Below, piece after piece: positions 61,784 to 64,000 of a DNA stretch of 64,000 nt. The stretch is from Ethanoligenens harbinense YUAN-3. GTDB taxonomy: Bacteria > Bacillota > Clostridia > Oscillospirales > Ethanoligenentaceae. The stretch spans positions 1,457,310 to 1,521,309 of the forward strand of contig NC_014828.1 of the NCBI RefSeq assembly GCF_000178115.2, written 5' to 3'. Below the pieces are notes generated by a model. The model saw only the letters and a program-made list of their open reading frames with translations, was not told the DNA's origin and made no database searches. The position numbers and the translations under genes were made by a program. Position 1 is the stretch's first letter; each line of letters opens with the position of its first letter.

Positions 61784-64000
61784 ATGAGTTATTCTATCGG
61801 GATCGATATTGGCTCCACCACGGTGAAAGTGGTGGTGCTGAATGAAAAGCAGGATATTGTTTTCCAATCATATCAGCGTCATTTTTCACGTGTGCGTGAA
61901 AAAACATCCGAAGTGCTTGCTTCCATCGCCGACACATACAATGGCGAGGAAGTCCACATCGCAGTTACCGGCTCCGCCGGTCTTGGCGTTGCCAAAGCCT
62001 GCGGATTGGAGTTTGTGCAGGAGGTCTTCGCAACCGCCGGAGCTGTGGAACGGTATCTGCCGGAAACGGATGCCGTCATCGAACTCGGCGGCGAGGACGC
62101 CAAAATCATTTTCCTCACCGGCGGCCTGGAAGAGCGCATGAACGGCTCTTGCGCAGGCGGCACCGGCGCGTTCATCGACCAGATGGCAACGCTGCTCGGT
62201 GTGCGCACCGAGGATATGGATGCGCTGGCCGCCAAACATGAAAAAATCTATGCCATCGCCTCGCGCTGCGGGGTGTTTGCCAAATCCGACATCCAGCCGC
62301 TGCTCAACCAGGGTGCCAGACGGGAGGATATCGCCGCGTCCGTCTTTCAGGCGGTCGTGGAACAGACGGTGGCCGGGCTGGCGCAGGGGCGTAAGATCGA
62401 AGGCCGCGTGGCCTTCCTTGGCGGTCCGCTTTCCTTTTTCAGTACTTTGCGGGAGCGCTTTGTGAAAACGCTGCACCTTTCGCCTGAAAATGCGCTGTTT
62501 CCAAAAGAAGCGGCTTATTTTGTCGCACTCGGCGCCGCACTGTATGCGCAGAAGTTCGATGTGATGCCGTTTGACCTGCTGCTGAAAAAACTGCAAACGG
62601 CAAAAAGCCTGCGCAGCACCACCCATGTACTGGAACCGCTTTTCCGTTCGCAGGCGGAATATGCGCAGTTTGCGGAGCGCCACAGCACGTCCAAAGTGGA
62701 AGAAGCCGACCTCTCGGCTTATCGGGGCAAGGCGTATCTGGGCATAGACGCGGGCAGCACCACCCTCAAGGTCGCGCTGATTACCGGTAAAGGCGAATTG
62801 CTTTACAGCTTCTATGCACCCAGCCGCGGCAACACGGTGGATATTGTCAAAGCACAGCTGGAAAAAATCTACGACCTCTGCGGGGACCGTGTGCGCATTG
62901 CGGGCAGCGCCGTCACCGGTTATGGCGAAGACCTCATCCGCAGCGCGTTTGGTGTGGATTTCGGCCTGGTGGAAACGGTGGCTCATTTTTACGCCGCGCG
63001 CCATTTCGAGCCGCAAGTCGATTTTATTCTGGATATCGGCGGACAAGATGTAAAATGCTTTAAGATCCGCGGCGGCGCCGTGGACTCCATTATGCTTAAT
63101 GAAGCCTGCTCGTCCGGCTGCGGCTCGTTTATCGAAACCTTTGCGATGGCGCTCGGATACACCGTGGCGGATTTTGCGAAACTGGGCCTTTTTGCGGAAC
63201 ATCCGGTTGATCTGGGATCTCGCTGCACTGTTTTTATGAACTCGTCCGTCAAGCAAGCACAGAAAGACGGCGCGGGCGTGGATGATATCTCCGCCGGTAT
63301 CTCCATGAGCGTAGTCAAGAACGCGCTGTATAAGGTTATCCGTGCCGCCGACGCCAAATCGCTCGGCTCACATATCGTGGTGCAGGGCGGTACATTTTAC
63401 AACGACGCTGTGCTGCGTGCATTTGAAAAGGAGATGGGGCTGGAAGTAACCCGCCCGGCCATCTCCGGCCTGATGGGCGCATACGGCGCGGCCCTGTTTG
63501 CACAGGAGCAGGGGAGCGGGGTCTCCAACCTACTTTCGGCGGAAGCGCTGTCCGCTTTCACCCACGAGACCCGCACGGCCACCTGCGGGCTATGCACCAA
63601 CCACTGCACCCTCACCATCAACGTGTTCGACAATGGGCGGCGGTTCATCAGCGGCAACCGTTGCGACCGTCCAACCGGTCACAAAACCGTCGAGGAACTG
63701 CCGGACATGTTCCAATATAAATATGACAAACTGATGTCGTACCAGCCGGTCGCGGGGCCGCGCGGCAAAATCGGCCTGCCGATGGTACTGAACATGTATG
63801 AAAACCTTCCGTTCTGGCATACCCTGCTGACGGAGCTTGAATTCGAGGTGGTGCGCTCACCGGCGTCTTCCCGCGCCCTGTATACTCAGGGGCAGTACAC
63901 CATTCCGTCCGATACCGTCTGCTATCCGGCCAAACTGGTGCATGGGCATATGGAAGCCCTGTTGGACGCAGGGGTGGACACAATTTTTTATCCCTGCATG
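61784..64000 (+). CDS. 2-hydroxyacyl-CoA dehydratase activase-type fusion protein (3' truncated by window)
   Basis: 739 codons are open to the last base. ATG 61784 follows GGAGGAA. Two BadF/BcrA-type ATPase modules occur in tandem: module 1 has GIDIGSTTVKVV (5-16), GGEDAKI and NGSCAGGTGAFID with a cluster Cys; module 2 has GIDAGSTTLKVA (about 325), GGQDVK and NEACSSGCGSFIE. A Cys pair CGLCTNHC (about 605) follows and starts the DUF2229/dehydratase-like region (PSDTVCYPAKLVHGH, about 708). Such large fusions donate electrons at ATP cost to 2-hydroxyacyl-CoA dehydratases or act on unknown substrates. No dehydratase is visible before the window ends. Confidence 0.88.
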   Translation, partial: MSYSIGIDIGSTTVKVVVLNEKQDIVFQSYQRHFSRVREKTSEVLASIADTYNGEEVHIAVTGSAGLGVAKACGLEFVQEVFATAGAVERYLPETDAVIELGGEDAKIIFLTGGLEERMNGSCAGGTGAFIDQMATLLGVRTEDMDALAAKHEKIYAIASRCGVFAKSDIQPLLNQGARREDIAASVFQAVVEQTVAGLAQGRKIEGRVAFLGGPLSFFSTLRERFVKTLHLSPENALFPKEAAYFVALGAALYAQKFDVMPFDLLLKKLQTAKSLRSTTHVLEPLFRSQAEYAQFAERHSTSKVEEADLSAYRGKAYLGIDAGSTTLKVALITGKGELLYSFYAPSRGNTVDIVKAQLEKIYDLCGDRVRIAGSAVTGYGEDLIRSAFGVDFGLVETVAHFYAARHFEPQVDFILDIGGQDVKCFKIRGGAVDSIMLNEACSSGCGSFIETFAMALGYTVADFAKLGLFAEHPVDLGSRCTVFMNSSVKQAQKDGAGVDDISAGISMSVVKNALYKVIRAADAKSLGSHIVVQGGTFYNDAVLRAFEKEMGLEVTRPAISGLMGAYGAALFAQEQGSGVSNLLSAEALSAFTHETRTATCGLCTNHCTLTINVFDNGRRFISGNRCDRPTGHKTVEELPDMFQYKYDKLMSYQPVAGPRGKIGLPMVLNMYENLPFWHTLLTELEFEVVRSPASSRALYTQGQYTIPSDTVCYPAKLVHGHMEALLDAGVDTIFYPCM

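Overview
The window looks like chromosomal DNA of a Gram-positive anaerobe of the class Clostridia. This is an inference from gene content: HPr kinase, WhiA, RapZ, Rex, bifunctional AdhE, an Nfn-type flavoprotein pair, a PdaB-like deacetylase, a 2-hydroxyacyl-CoA dehydratase-type activase, and many consensus sigma-A promoters with strong Shine-Dalgarno sites. GC-rich codons suggest an Oscillospiraceae-like lineage, but no species can be named from sequence alone.

Layout. 1-5115: the end of a Ca2+-type P-ATPase, an ABC-F ATPase behind a leader that looks like a peptide-controlled attenuator, and an orphan DUF2142 membrane protein. 5117-15975: tRNA-Pro, then a co-directional block hprK, PHP phosphoesterase, ROK glucokinase, murB, rapZ, whiA, dnaE, a small protein and pfkA, joining sugar sensing, glycolysis, wall precursor synthesis and replication. 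16057-20577: an Nfn-type pair behind a structured leader, an L-lactate-type dehydrogenase and a phosphoesterase. 20760-27205: a tRNA-Arg(CCU) locus invaded by a mobile island of about 6.3 kb. It carries a tyrosine integrase, an excisionase-like protein, an IS21-family element with a frameshifted istA, a primase remnant and a toxin-antitoxin pair. The two halves of the invaded tRNA gene can still be matched across the island.

27402-38193: a four-gene overlapping XRE/PLDc_N/ABC operon, MFS, TPM and LemA proteins, then an operon of two TrkA-type RCK proteins and a P-type ATPase whose transmembrane motifs resemble Na+,K+-ATPase rather than Ca2+ pumps; rnpB lies next to it. 38260-45629: murD, a GNAT enzyme, a secreted GH25 lysozyme with three C-terminal repeats, a tocopherol-cyclase-like protein and a PdaB-like deacetylase.

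45979-64000: methionine synthesis (metF, separate activation protein, metH lacking that domain), biotin uptake and synthesis opposite birA with a visible BirA operator, gpmA, an HMA-like protein opposite a glutaredoxin, adhE with a Rex operator and the rex gene beside it, an aconitase-isocitrate dehydrogenase operon, and a 2-hydroxyacyl-CoA dehydratase activase that runs off the end. Redox control (Rex, AdhE, LDH-like, Nfn) and cofactor supply are the main themes.

All calls come from reading motifs by eye. No database search, folding program or alignment program was run. Coordinates of promoters and hairpins were counted by hand.
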